Notes: a model not told the origin generated them from the sequence alone. A stretch of 28,636 nt of DNA from an uncultured Phascolarctobacterium sp. (GCA_900544795.1 UQWM01000026.1:1-28636); one strand, 5' to 3'. Positions 1-7,635 are shown, counted from the stretch's first letter. Numbers and translations are program-made.

Positions 1-71
1 GTCTGCGTTTCGCAATCCGCGAAGGCGGCCGTACAGTTGGCGCTGGCGTTGTTGCCGCTCTCAACGAATAA
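1..71 (+). CDS. tuf: Elongation factor Tu, C-terminal end (partial)
   Basis: Only the last 22 codons are present; the codon frame begins at base 3 and stops at TAA 69-71. The peptide ends in FAIREGGRTVGAGVVAALNE, the conserved C-terminal strand of EF-Tu domain 3. EF-Tu is the GTPase that delivers aminoacyl-tRNA to the ribosome. A second tuf gene begins at 28537, so this organism has at least two copies. This copy is followed by a strong terminator, which closes its transcription unit before rpmG. The gene runs off the left edge of the window. Confidence 0.96.
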   Translation, partial: LRFAIREGGRTVGAGVVAALNE

Positions 72-95
72 TACGAAGCGATAACTTGAATTTTC

Positions 96-137
96 TGCTA
101 AGACCGGTCGTATCTGGGCCGGTCTTAGCATATTTTT
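96..137 (+). terminator. Intrinsic terminator after tuf
   Basis: A perfect 12-bp inverted repeat (TGCTAAGACCGG at 96-107, its complement at 119-130) encloses an 11-nt loop and is followed by a T-rich tract. It lies 25 bases past the tuf stop codon. Confidence 0.92.
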
Positions 138-146
138 GAAAGTTTG

Positions 147-175
147 TTGACATAGAGTGTTAACTGTGGTACTCT
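147..175 (+). promoter_or_regulatory. Probable promoter for rpmG-secE-nusG-rplKA
   Basis: A perfect -35 TTGACA (147-152) is followed after 17 bases by TACTCT (170-175), which is preceded by TG at 167-168 (extended -10 form). The -10 match is weak (3 of 6). TATATT at 175-180 is a better hexamer but its spacing of 22 is too long. The position just after the tuf terminator and about 50 bases before rpmG supports a promoter here. Confidence 0.6.
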
Positions 176-227
176 ATATTAGTGAAATTTTGTGATTGGT
201 AATCTATGAGTAAGAGAGGTGTTAAAT

Positions 228-377
228 ATGCGCAGTTTAGTTACCATGGCTTGCACTGAGTGCAAACAACGCAACTACCAAACCAACAAAAACAAAAAGA
301 ACGATCCTGATCGTATCGAACTTAATAAATATTGCAAGTTCTGCAAAAAACACACTTTACACAAAGAAACTAAATAA
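228..377 (+). CDS. rpmG: 50S ribosomal protein L33 (bL33)
   Basis: This 49-residue protein is a small structural protein of the large ribosomal subunit. It has two CxxC pairs, CTEC near residue 9 and CKFC near residue 37. These form a zinc ribbon, so this is the zinc-binding (C+) form of L33. The sequence is Lys/Asn-rich, and the rpmG-secE-nusG order is standard in bacteria. The ATG at 228 has a GAGAGGTG Shine-Dalgarno about 8 bases upstream. Some Firmicutes carry a second, zinc-free L33 gene elsewhere that is induced under zinc starvation; whether one exists here cannot be seen. Confidence 0.95.
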   Translation: MRSLVTMACTECKQRNYQTNKNKKNDPDRIELNKYCKFCKKHTLHKETK

Positions 378-429
378 TTTCTGTTAACGTGTGATTTAGT
401 ATCAGGTATTCAAGCAAGGATGTGAAAAA

Positions 430-645
430 ATGGCCGTTCCGGAAACTACAGGTGTGAAGAACGCAGGCGGTATTACACGCTTTATGCGTGAAACTAAAGT
501 AGAACTGAAAAAAGTAACCTGGCCTACCAAACAAGAGCTTATTGCTAATACCGCAGTGGTTTTAATTGCGGTTATTATTTGTGCGGCATTGATTTGGGTC
601 ATCGACACCTTCTTCAATGTTGTTTTCCGTTGGATTCTGCAATAA
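430..645 (+). CDS. secE: Preprotein translocase subunit SecE
   Basis: This 71-residue membrane protein is the SecE subunit of the SecYEG translocon. It has the short single-span form typical of Firmicutes. An amphipathic N-terminal part carries the conserved motif ELKKVTWPTKQE (about residues 26-37). One hydrophobic transmembrane segment follows (about 41-62). SecE clamps the two halves of SecY. The Shine-Dalgarno is a modest AAGGA at 416-420. The nusG gene follows within 40 bases and is probably on the same mRNA. Confidence 0.96.
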   Translation: MAVPETTGVKNAGGITRFMRETKVELKKVTWPTKQELIANTAVVLIAVIICAALIWVIDTFFNVVFRWILQ

Positions 646-653
646 GTCGGCGT

Positions 654-685
654 AAGGAGGAAAGGGAAGCTTCCCTATCATTAAT
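654..685 (+). promoter_or_regulatory. Distant ribosome binding site and palindrome ahead of nusG
   Basis: A strong Shine-Dalgarno AAGGAGG (654-660) lies 25 bases before the nusG ATG at 686, too far for normal initiation. The spacer holds the perfect palindrome GGGAAGCTTCCC (664-675). No ATG, GTG or TTG lies in the nusG frame in the gap; only ATT at 680 could act as a rare start. Folding out the palindrome as a hairpin would cut the effective distance to about 13 bases. Confidence 0.55.
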
Positions 686-1219
686 ATGGAATCAGAAAAA
701 CGTTGGTATGTAATCCATACTTATTCCGGTTATGAGAATAAGGTAAGCGCAAATCTGGAACGTAAAGTTCATTCCTTGGGTATGGAAAATGAAATTTTCC
801 GTATAGTAATACCTATGGAAAATGAGGTTGAAGTAAAAGACGGCAAAAAACGTAGTGTTCAGAGAAAAGTTTTTCCTGGCTATGTGCTTGTTGAGATGAT
901 TGTTAATGATCGCTCTTGGTATGCCGTACGCAATACCCCGGGTGTTACCGGCTTTGTCGGTTCTGGCACTAAACCGATTCCTTTGACTGAAGACGAAGTC
1001 AAACAGATCATGCGCTCGATGGGCGTGGAAGAAAGTCGCCCTAAAATTGATTTACAATTACAGCAGATGGTTCGCTTGAAAACAGGTCCGTTTGCCGGCT
1101 GTATCGGCAGTGTATCTGAGATCAATGAAGAACGTGGTAAACTGAAAGTTTTAGTTGACATGTTTGGACGTGAAACACCTGTTGAGATTGATTTTACTCA
1201 GGTTGAAGAAGCTGAATAA
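686..1219 (+). CDS. nusG: Transcription termination/antitermination protein NusG
   Basis: This 177-residue protein has the family's usual length. The N-terminal NGN domain (about 1-115) starts with KRWYVIHTYSGYENKV and contains the FPGYVLVEM strand. This domain binds the RNA polymerase clamp and affects pausing. A C-terminal KOW domain (about 125-175) contains the GPFAGCIGSVSEIN motif, which contacts Rho or ribosomal protein S10. NusG therefore links transcription with translation and termination. The gene sits between secE and rplK as in most bacteria. The start ATG is supported by the conserved N-terminus even though the Shine-Dalgarno is unusually far upstream. Confidence 0.97.
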   Translation: MESEKRWYVIHTYSGYENKVSANLERKVHSLGMENEIFRIVIPMENEVEVKDGKKRSVQRKVFPGYVLVEMIVNDRSWYAVRNTPGVTGFVGSGTKPIPLTEDEVKQIMRSMGVEESRPKIDLQLQQMVRLKTGPFAGCIGSVSEINEERGKLKVLVDMFGRETPVEIDFTQVEEAE

Positions 1220-1235
1220 TAAGGAGGTGTAATAA

Positions 1236-1661
1236 ATGCCGAAAAAAGTCGTAAAAATGGTAAAATTACAGGTACCGGCTGGTAAAGCTACTCCGGCTCC
1301 TCCTGTAGGTCCCGCACTTGGCCAAGCTGGCGTCAACATCATGGCTTTCGTTAAGGAGTTCAATGAACGTACTGCTCAACAAGCAGGTTTGATCATTCCG
1401 GTAGAAATTACCGTATTTGAAGATCGTTCCTTTACTTTCATTACCAAAACTCCCCCGGCTCCGGTTCTTTTGAAAAAGGCTGCTGGCCTTGAAAAAGCAT
1501 CTGGTGAGCCTAACAAGAAGAAAGTCGCTCAATTAGGCCGCGATAAAGTTCGCGAAATCGCCGAAGCTAAAATGGCTGACCTGAACGCTGCTGATATCGA
1601 AGCTGCCATGAGAATGGTAGAAGGTACTGCTCGCAGCATGGGTATCACCATCGTTGACTGA
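1236..1661 (+). CDS. rplK: 50S ribosomal protein L11 (uL11)
   Basis: This 141-residue protein has the normal length. It begins MPKKVVKMVKLQVPAGKATP, with the proline-rich PPVGPALGQAGVNIM motif of the N-terminal domain (about residues 22-36), the part that meets 23S rRNA and thiostrepton-class antibiotics. The C-terminal rRNA-binding domain follows and ends in the conserved VEGTARSMGI stretch. L11 forms the base of the GTPase-associated centre and is needed for RelA activation in the stringent response. A strong AAGGAGGTG lies just upstream. It is co-transcribed with nusG and rplA. Confidence 0.97.
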   Translation: MPKKVVKMVKLQVPAGKATPAPPVGPALGQAGVNIMAFVKEFNERTAQQAGLIIPVEITVFEDRSFTFITKTPPAPVLLKKAAGLEKASGEPNKKKVAQLGRDKVREIAEAKMADLNAADIEAAMRMVEGTARSMGITIVD

Positions 1662-1723
1662 TTTTAAGTCAACCTAATTAAGTGGGAGGAGTTATCCGTT
1701 TGTACCACGAGGAGGAAAGTTTA

Positions 1724-2425
1724 ATGGCAAAATTTGGTAAAAAATATCAAGAGGCTTTGAAACTTATCGAAGCTGACAAATTCTATGCTCCGAAAGAAGC
1801 AGTAGAATTAGTTAAAAAAACTTCTGTTACTAAATTTGACAGCACTGTAGAAGTTGCTTTCAAATTGGGTGTAAACCCCAAATACGCTGACCAACAAGTT
1901 CGCGGCGCTCTGGTTCTTCCTAACGGTACTGGTAAATCCAAATCTGTTTTGGTATTTGCTAAAGGCGCTAAAGTTCAGGAAGCTGAAGCTGCTGGTGCAG
2001 ATTTTGTAGGCGGCGAAGAATTAGTTGCTAAAATCCAAGGCGGCTGGACTGATTTTGAAGTCTGCGTTGCAACTCCTGATATGATGGGTGTTGTCGGCCG
2101 TTTAGGTAAAATCCTCGGTCCTAAAGGCTTGATGCCTAACCCGAAGGTTGGCACTGTTACTATGGATGTAGCTCGTGCTATCAACGAAATCAAAGCAGGT
2201 AAAATCGAATACCGTACCGATAAAGCTGGTAATGTACAAGCTCCTATCGGCAAGGCTTCTTTTACCGAAGAACAACTGTTGGAAAACTACATCACTTTGG
2301 TTGATACTTTGATCAAAGTAAAACCGTCCGGCGCAAAAGGTCAGTATATTAAATCAATTACTGTATCTACCACTATGGGCCCTGGCGTAAAAATCGACGT
2401 TTTGAAAGCTAACAACGACAAATAA
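1724..2425 (+). CDS. rplA: 50S ribosomal protein L1 (uL1)
   Basis: This 233-residue protein has the usual L1 length when started at ATG 1724 (MAKFGKKYQEALKLI), which has GAGGAGG at 1709-1715. The frame stays open further upstream to 1682, but that extension has no family support. L1 forms the mobile stalk that moves deacylated tRNA from the E site, and in many bacteria it represses its own L11-L1 operon. Visible family motifs include GGEELVAKIQGGWTDFE, the MMGVVGRLGKILGPKGLMPNP core (about 128-148) and GKIEYRTDKAG. The next gene, rplJ, is separated by a regulatory leader. Confidence 0.97.
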   Translation: MAKFGKKYQEALKLIEADKFYAPKEAVELVKKTSVTKFDSTVEVAFKLGVNPKYADQQVRGALVLPNGTGKSKSVLVFAKGAKVQEAEAAGADFVGGEELVAKIQGGWTDFEVCVATPDMMGVVGRLGKILGPKGLMPNPKVGTVTMDVARAINEIKAGKIEYRTDKAGNVQAPIGKASFTEEQLLENYITLVDTLIKVKPSGAKGQYIKSITVSTTMGPGVKIDVLKANNDK

Positions 2426-2459
2426 GATTTTTGATGTGGTAACAACTTTATAAATCAGA

Positions 2460-2575
2460 AGATAATCGGGCCATAGACAGCAGGTGCGGCAACGCATAAG
2501 TATTTACGCCTGCCGAGGCTGGAGACGATGAAGATAGACCTTCGCGACCTCCGGCTACGGCCGAGAGGTCTTTTT
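2460..2575 (+). ncRNA. L10 ribosomal leader (autoregulatory rplJL mRNA leader)
   Basis: This 5' leader matches the known L10 leader family of Firmicutes as I remember it. It has GGGCCATAGACAGCAGGTGC at 2468-2487, a small TGCG-GCAA-CGCA hairpin (2485-2496), and the closing CCTGCCGAGG (2509-2518), which pairs its CCTGC with GCAGG at 2480-2484. The L10(L12)4 complex binds this structure and represses its own operon. A terminator lies at the 3' end, so control is probably by attenuation as well as by blocking translation. The assignment is by pattern recall; an Rfam L10_leader (RF00557) search would confirm it. Confidence 0.85.
2546..2575 (+). terminator. Attenuator hairpin ahead of rplJ
   Basis: GACCTCCGGC (2546-2555) pairs with GCCG-A-GAGGTC (2560-2570), leaving one bulged A, and is capped by a TACG loop closed by C-G. 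This is the very stable UNCG tetraloop type. TTTTT follows at 2571-2575. The hairpin lies after the L10 leader and 39 bases before rplJ, so it is a conditional terminator rather than an operon end. Confidence 0.88.
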
Positions 2576-2614
2576 GATTTTATAAAATCATTCTTGAAGA
2601 AGGAGGTGTGATGC

Positions 2615-3142
2615 ATGGCAGTTATTAGAGCTGAAAAAACAGCTAAAGTTGCTGAGATCAAAGAATTGCTTACAGCTTCCAAATGCACCATTCTGGTTGA
2701 TTTCTGCGGTTTGACCGTAGCCCAGGATACAGCATTCCGCCGTAAAATGCGCGAAGCTGGTATTAAATACGGCGTTGTAAAAAACACAATGCTGCGTATT
2801 GCTGCAATTGAAGCCGGTATCGAAGGTTTAGAGCCTGTTTTGGAGAAAAACACTGCAATCGCGGTTGCTCCTGAAGATCCCGTTGCTGTAGCAAAAATCA
2901 TTTGCGAGTTTGCAAAAGAAAACAAAGCACTGACTATCAAAGCTGGTGTGCTCGACGGTCAAGTTATTGACGAAGCTGCAATCAAAGCTTTGGCAGAACT
3001 CCCGCCGAAAGAAGTTCTTATTGCAAAAATGCTGGGCAGCATGAATGCTCCTATCAGCGGTTTTGTCAATGTACTTCAAGGTACTATCCGCAACGTTGTC
3101 TATGCACTCGACGCTGTTCGTCAGCAAAAAGAGTCTGCATAA
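2615..3142 (+). CDS. rplJ: 50S ribosomal protein L10 (uL10)
   Basis: This 175-residue protein has the normal length. The N-terminal rRNA-binding domain begins MAVIRAEKTAKVAEIKELL and contains the conserved LTVAQDTAFRRKMREAGIKYGVVKNTM segment (about residues 34-60). The C-terminal helix (FVNVLQGTIRNVVYALDAV) is the docking site for L7/L12 dimers. L10 anchors the stalk that recruits translation GTPases. The start is ATG 2615, with AGGAGGTG at 2601-2608. An ATG at 2611 is out of frame. The structured leader upstream indicates autogenous control with L12. Confidence 0.97.
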   Translation: MAVIRAEKTAKVAEIKELLTASKCTILVDFCGLTVAQDTAFRRKMREAGIKYGVVKNTMLRIAAIEAGIEGLEPVLEKNTAIAVAPEDPVAVAKIICEFAKENKALTIKAGVLDGQVIDEAAIKALAELPPKEVLIAKMLGSMNAPISGFVNVLQGTIRNVVYALDAVRQQKESA

Positions 3143-3209
3143 GCACTGCGCTTAATCAAGTAAGTTAAATTAAAAAAATAAAACATTTGAATTTATGGAG
3201 GTACATATA

Positions 3210-3581
3210 ATGAACAAAGAACAAATCATCGAAGCTATTGAGTCCATGTCCGTACTCGAACTTTCCGAATTGGTGAAAGCTCTGGAAGAAAAATTTGGCG
3301 TATCCGCTGCTGCTCCTGTAGCTGTAGCTGCTGCTCCTGCTGCTGGTGGCGCTGCTGCTGCTGAAGAAAAAACTGAATTCGACGTAGTTTTGACTTCCGC
3401 TGGCGCTGGCAAAATCAACGTTATCAAAGTTGTTCGTGAAGCAACTGGCCTTGGCTTGAAAGAAGCAAAAGAAATCGTTGACGGCGCTCCTAAAGCTGTT
3501 AAAGAAAAAATCTCCAAAGCTGACGCTGACGCTTTGAAAGCTAAACTCGAAGAAGCTGGCGCTTCCGTAGAACTGAAATAA
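3210..3581 (+). CDS. rplL: 50S ribosomal protein L7/L12 (bL12)
   Basis: This 123-residue protein starts at ATG 3210 (MNKEQIIEAIESMSVLELSEL), with TGGAGGT 9 bases upstream. It has an N-terminal dimerisation domain (about 1-32) and an alanine-rich flexible hinge (about 35-54), visible in the DNA as repeated GCT codons. The C-terminal domain carries the factor-binding motif GLGLKEAKEIVDGAP. Several copies bind L10 and recruit EF-Tu, EF-G and other GTPases. The gene ends the rplJL unit, since a strong terminator follows directly. Confidence 0.98.
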   Translation: MNKEQIIEAIESMSVLELSELVKALEEKFGVSAAAPVAVAAAPAAGGAAAAEEKTEFDVVLTSAGAGKINVIKVVREATGLGLKEAKEIVDGAPKAVKEKISKADADALKAKLEEAGASVELK

Positions 3582-3597
3582 TTTTAGCTTAAACTTC

Positions 3598-3632
3598 AAG
3601 AAGCTTCCTGTTTATCAGGAAGCTTCTTTTAT
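3598..3632 (+). terminator. Intrinsic terminator after rplL
   Basis: A perfect 13-bp inverted repeat (AAGAAGCTTCCTG at 3598-3610, complement at 3616-3628) with a 5-base loop TTTAT is followed by a T-rich run. It separates the ribosomal protein unit from rpoBC. Confidence 0.94.
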
Positions 3633-3647
3633 TTTTAAAACAATGTA

Positions 3648-3676
3648 TTGACAAGAGAAAAGCTTTGTGATATCAT
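3648..3676 (+). promoter_or_regulatory. Promoter of rpoBC
   Basis: A perfect -35 TTGACA (3648-3653), a 17-base spacer and -10 TATCAT (3671-3676) match the housekeeping sigma consensus. The predicted start near 3683 gives a leader of about 215 nt. Confidence 0.85.
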
Positions 3677-3718
3677 AATAAACTACAGTAAATAAATGAA
3701 TTGCAGGTAAATTGACAA

Positions 3719-3786
3719 CAGACACGGTGGCTCAGTGGTTGGGAATCGTGTTCTGCTCATACGGTAGAGGATGAAGTTCGTTCATC
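3719..3786 (+). ncRNA. Structured rpoB leader: two hairpins
   Basis: The first hairpin pairs CAGACACG (3719-3726) with CGTGTTCTG (3747-3755), with one bulge and a 20-base G-rich loop. The second pairs GATGAA (3770-3775) with TTCATC (3781-3786) around GTTCG. Both precede the leader terminator. They may form a sensing domain, but no ligand or protein can be assigned. Confidence 0.55.
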
Positions 3787-3797
3787 GAAGACAATAT

Positions 3798-3836
3798 GCA
3801 AGGTCCTTGAGACAATCTGGAACCTTGCTTTTTTTG
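3798..3836 (+). terminator. Attenuator in the rpoB leader
   Basis: GCAAGGTCC (3798-3806) pairs with GG-A-ACCTTGC (3819-3828), leaving one bulged A, and a run of seven T follows at 3829-3835. This textbook intrinsic terminator sits between the rpoB promoter and the rpoB start (3899), so rpoBC expression must depend on read-through or antitermination. Confidence 0.85.
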
Positions 3837-3898
3837 TCTTTCGTGCAACGGGCTATCTTTGACCTGCCTGACAAAAATAAGAAGGGGTGAGGGATTAG

Positions 3899-6800
3899 AT
3901 GTTTAAACCGGTTCCCTTAGGCGATAGGACTCGGTACAGTTATGCTAGGATCAATGAAGTATTACCAATGCCTCATTTGATTGACATCCAAAGAAAATCG
4001 TATGAGTGGTTCATGCGAGAAGGTCTTTGCGAAATCTTTCATGACATTTCTCCGATCAAAGATTTTACAGGTAATTTAGAGCTTTCTTTTGAAGGTTTCA
4101 ATTTGGGCGAGTCCAAATACAGCGTTGAGGAGTGTAAGGAGCGTGATGCTTCCTATTCCGCACCGCTTAATGTCAATGTCCGCTTGCTGTACAAAGATAC
4201 TGGCGAGATCAAAGAATCTAAAGTTTTCATGGGTGATTTCCCGCTGATGACTGAAACCGGTACTTTTATTATCAATGGCGCTGAACGTGTTATCGTCAGC
4301 CAGTTGGTGCGTTCACCCGGCGTTTATTACAATGTGACCATGGACCCCAGCGGTAAAAAAATGTACGGAACAACCGTCATTCCTAACCGTGGTGCCTGGA
4401 TCGAATTTGAAACAGACGTTAACGATGTTATTTATGCCCGTGTAGACAGAACTAGAAAACTGCCTGCAACTATTTTGCTGCGTGCTTTGGGCCTGTCCAG
4501 CAATGCTGAGATATTGGCTCTTTATGGCGAGCATCCTTCTGTTTTAGCTACTTTAGAACGTGATGCCACTACCAGCCGGGAAGAAGCATTGATCGAGATC
4601 TATAAAAAACTGCGTCCCGGTGAACCTCCTACTTTGGAAAATGCTACGCAGCTGATCGAAGCAACTTTCTTCGACAATAAACGTTATGACCTTGCTAGCG
4701 TAGGCCGTTATAAGCTCAATAAAAAATTGGGCTGGCGCCGTCGTTTGCTGGATAAAGTGCTTGACGCTCCGCTCGTTGATACTTCTACCGGTGAGATCAT
4801 TCTGCCGGCAGGTACTAAAATCGATGATAAAGCTATTGATGCTATCGAGCAAAGCGAAATTTTCAGCGGCGTAGGCCTGAAAGAGATTTTTATCCGTTTT
4901 AAAGAGCAGATTCTGAAATTGATCTGCACTGCTGATATTCCTGAAAAACACCGCACTGTAACTGTCGAAGACGTTTTGGCTTCTTTCGGTTATCTGCTTA
5001 ATTTGATGGATGGCTTGGGCACCGGCGACGATATTGACCATTTGGGCAACCGTCGTGTCCGCAGTGTTGGCGAATTGCTGCAAAACCAGTTCCGTATTGG
5101 CCTGGCCCGTATGGAACGTGTAGTTAAAGAACGTATGACGATCCAGGACGTTGATGTTATCACGCCGCAGGCACTGATCAATATCCGTCCCGTAGTTGCC
5201 GCTATCAAAGAATTCTTTGGCAGCAGCCAGTTGTCTCAGTTTATGGATCAAAACAATCCTTTGGCTGAGCTGACTCATAAACGCCGTTTGTCCGCGCTTG
5301 GACCTGGTGGTTTGAGCCGTGAGCGTGCCGGTTATGAAGTCCGCGACGTTCATCACTCCCATTATGGACGCATGTGTCCTATTGAAACCCCTGAAGGTCC
5401 GAACATCGGCTTGATTGGTTCGCTTTCGACTTTCGCTGTTATCAATAAATATGGTTTTATGGAAACACCGTACCGAAAGGTTGATAAAGAAGAAGGCCGT
5501 GTTACGGATGAAATAGTTTATCTGACCGCTGACGAAGAGGATGAGTATATTTGTGCTCAGGCTAATGAGCCTTTGGACGATAATGGTTACTTCTTAGGTG
5601 AACGTGTTACAGCGCGTTACCTTAATGAAGTTTTGTCACTACCTCCGAACCAGGTCGATTACATGGACGTTTCGCCGAAACAGGTTGTATCTATTGCTAC
5701 GGCATTGATTCCCTTCCTGGAGAACGATGATGCTAACCGTGCCTTGATGGGTGCGAACATGCAGCGTCAGGCAGTACCGCTTCTGTGCACTCAGTCGCCT
5801 GTTGTCGGTACCGGTATGGAATATAAAGTTGCAGTCGATTCCGGTGTCTGCGTATTGGCTAAACGTGCTGGTGTCGTTGAGCGTGTTGTCGGCAACGAGA
5901 TCCGTGTACGTGCTGAAGACGGCAGCGTCGATTCTTACACACTTTTGAAATTCAAACGTTCTAACCAGGGTACCTGCGTCAATCAGCGTCCTATCGTCAA
6001 TAAAGGCGACAAAGTCGTTGAAAAACAGGTTCTGGCTGATGGTCCTGCTACCGATCATGGTGAATTGGCATTGGGCCATAATGTTATCGTTGCTTATATG
6101 CCTTGGGAAGGCTATAACTACGAGGATGCTATTTTGTTGAGTGAAGATCTGGTTAAAGCCGATATCTTTACTTCTATCCATATCGAAGAATACGATTGTG
6201 ATGCCCGCGATACCAAGCTTGGTCAGGAAGAAATCACTCGTGATATCCCCAACGTTTCCGAGGAAGCGTTGAAAGACCTTGACGAACGTGGAATCATCCG
6301 CATTGGTGCTGAAGTACGCCCTGGCGATATTTTGGTCGGCAAAGTTACTCCGAAAGGTGAAACTGAATTGACTGCAGAAGAACGTTTGCTGCGCGCTATC
6401 TTTGGTGAAAAAGCACGCGAAGTACGCGACAGCTCTTTGCGCGTACCTCATGGCGAAGCTGGTAAGATCGTCAGCGTTAAGGTGTTTACCCGTGAAAACG
6501 GCGATGAACTGCCGCCTGGCGTTAATGAACAGGTTCGTGTGCATATTGCTCAAAAACGTAAGATTTCTGAAGGCGATAAAATGGCAGGCCGTCATGGTAA
6601 TAAGGGTGTTGTTTCCCGTATCATGCCGCGCGAGGATATGCCGTTCCTGCCCAGCGGCGAGCCGGTACAGATCGTACTGAATCCCTTGGGCGTACCTTCC
6701 CGTATGAACATCGGCCAGATTTTGGAAACTCATTTAGGCTGGGCTGCCCGTGCTTTGGGTATGAAAATCGAAGCAGGAGCTGAAGATTTAGCCGCACGTT

Positions 6801-7618
6801 TTGAAAAAGCCGGTTATGATGTTGATCAATACGGAATGCCTGAATCAGTCGAAATCGACAAATTCGGACAGGAAGGCATCAAAGCAGTAAAAATGGCCGT
6901 GCCTGTTTTTGACGGCGCCCATGAACAAGATATGAGTGATACTTTAGAGTTGGCTGGCGTTGACCCCAGCGGCAAAACGCTGCTTTATGATGGCCGTACA
7001 GGCGAACCTTTTGATAATAAGGTTACTGTTGGCTGCGTATATATGCTCAAACTGCATCATCTGGTCGACGACAAGATCCATGCCCGTTCCACCGGCCCGT
7101 ACTCCCTGGTTACCCAACAGCCTCTCGGCGGCAAGGCCCAATTCGGCGGCCAACGCTTCGGCGAGATGGAGGTTTGGGCGCTGGAAGCTTACGGCGCTGC
7201 TTATACCCTGCAAGAGATCCTCACCGTCAAATCCGACGACGTTGTGGGCCGTGTAAAAACTTACGAAGCTATCGTAAAGGGCGAAAATGTTCCTGAACCT
7301 GGCGTGCCTGAGTCTTTCAAAGTTCTCATTAAAGAGCTGCAGAGTATCGGTCTCGATATCAAAGTTCTTAATGAAGATGAAGAAGAGATTCCCATGCACG
7401 ACAGCGATGACGATATCAACGAAACCGCGCGCGACCTTGACCTTAACATCGACGGCGAGATTCCGACCTCTAATACTGTTGAAACCGACGAATATACCGT
7501 TGATGAAAACAGCACTGAAGATGCGGAATTTGATTTAGTTGCAGATATCGGCAACTTTAACATGGAAGCTAAAGATGAGTTGGACGGAGATGCAAACAAC
7601 TCCGACGATATTGAATAG
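3899..7618 (+). CDS. rpoB: DNA-directed RNA polymerase subunit beta
   Basis: This 1239-residue beta subunit of RNA polymerase starts MFKPVPLGDRTRYSYARINE. The rifampicin pocket (about residues 441-475) reads SSQLSQFMDQNNPLAELTHKRR. The Asp, His and Ser at the classic resistance sites (E. coli 516, 526, 531) are wild type. The active-site side includes KRKISEGDKMAGRHGNKG, and the C-terminal clamp motif GGQRFGEMEVWALEAYGAA is intact. A segment of about 42 residues (about 958-999) is absent from Bacillus as I recall it, while E. coli has extra sequence at the same place. The last 80 or so residues form a very acidic tail. A promoter and an attenuator precede the gene; rpoC follows 17 bases after the stop. 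Confidence 0.98.
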   Translation: MFKPVPLGDRTRYSYARINEVLPMPHLIDIQRKSYEWFMREGLCEIFHDISPIKDFTGNLELSFEGFNLGESKYSVEECKERDASYSAPLNVNVRLLYKDTGEIKESKVFMGDFPLMTETGTFIINGAERVIVSQLVRSPGVYYNVTMDPSGKKMYGTTVIPNRGAWIEFETDVNDVIYARVDRTRKLPATILLRALGLSSNAEILALYGEHPSVLATLERDATTSREEALIEIYKKLRPGEPPTLENATQLIEATFFDNKRYDLASVGRYKLNKKLGWRRRLLDKVLDAPLVDTSTGEIILPAGTKIDDKAIDAIEQSEIFSGVGLKEIFIRFKEQILKLICTADIPEKHRTVTVEDVLASFGYLLNLMDGLGTGDDIDHLGNRRVRSVGELLQNQFRIGLARMERVVKERMTIQDVDVITPQALINIRPVVAAIKEFFGSSQLSQFMDQNNPLAELTHKRRLSALGPGGLSRERAGYEVRDVHHSHYGRMCPIETPEGPNIGLIGSLSTFAVINKYGFMETPYRKVDKEEGRVTDEIVYLTADEEDEYICAQANEPLDDNGYFLGERVTARYLNEVLSLPPNQVDYMDVSPKQVVSIATALIPFLENDDANRALMGANMQRQAVPLLCTQSPVVGTGMEYKVAVDSGVCVLAKRAGVVERVVGNEIRVRAEDGSVDSYTLLKFKRSNQGTCVNQRPIVNKGDKVVEKQVLADGPATDHGELALGHNVIVAYMPWEGYNYEDAILLSEDLVKADIFTSIHIEEYDCDARDTKLGQEEITRDIPNVSEEALKDLDERGIIRIGAEVRPGDILVGKVTPKGETELTAEERLLRAIFGEKAREVRDSSLRVPHGEAGKIVSVKVFTRENGDELPPGVNEQVRVHIAQKRKISEGDKMAGRHGNKGVVSRIMPREDMPFLPSGEPVQIVLNPLGVPSRMNIGQILETHLGWAARALGMKIEAGAEDLAARFEKAGYDVDQYGMPESVEIDKFGQEGIKAVKMAVPVFDGAHEQDMSDTLELAGVDPSGKTLLYDGRTGEPFDNKVTVGCVYMLKLHHLVDDKIHARSTGPYSLVTQQPLGGKAQFGGQRFGEMEVWALEAYGAAYTLQEILTVKSDDVVGRVKTYEAIVKGENVPEPGVPESFKVLIKELQSIGLDIKVLNEDEEEIPMHDSDDDINETARDLDLNIDGEIPTSNTVETDEYTVDENSTEDAEFDLVADIGNFNMEAKDELDGDANNSDDIE

Positions 7619-7635
7619 AAGGGAGCGATCGATTC

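Larger units (their letters stand above)
3582..3898 (+). other. Gap between rplL and rpoB holding terminator, promoter and leader RNA
   Basis: No coding sequence is seen in these 317 bases. In order they hold the rplL terminator, a consensus promoter, and a leader with two hairpins and an intrinsic terminator, followed by a GAAGGGGTGAGG ribosome binding site just before rpoB. The parts are listed separately. Confidence 0.85.

Noticed and set aside
2431..2454. Promoter TTGATG/TATAAA before rplJ
   Set aside because: The spacing is only 12 bases, too short for a normal promoter; rplJL expression is better explained by read-through plus the leader.
3300..3366. GCT-rich short tandem repeat in rplL
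   Set aside because: It encodes the normal alanine-rich hinge of L7/L12 and is not an independent repeat element.
3721..3790. tRNA-like sequence (TGGCTCAGTGG resembles a D arm) in the rpoB leader
   Set aside because: The acceptor sequence GACACGG has no matching 3' partner, the D stem does not close and there is no proper T arm, so it is not a tRNA gene. A T-box is also excluded because the AGGGTGGNACCGCG motif is missing.
5639..6733. Reverse-strand open frame (364 codons) opposite rpoB, and similar ones opposite rpoC
   Set aside because: These also mirror highly biased coding sequence on the + strand and show no protein-family features.
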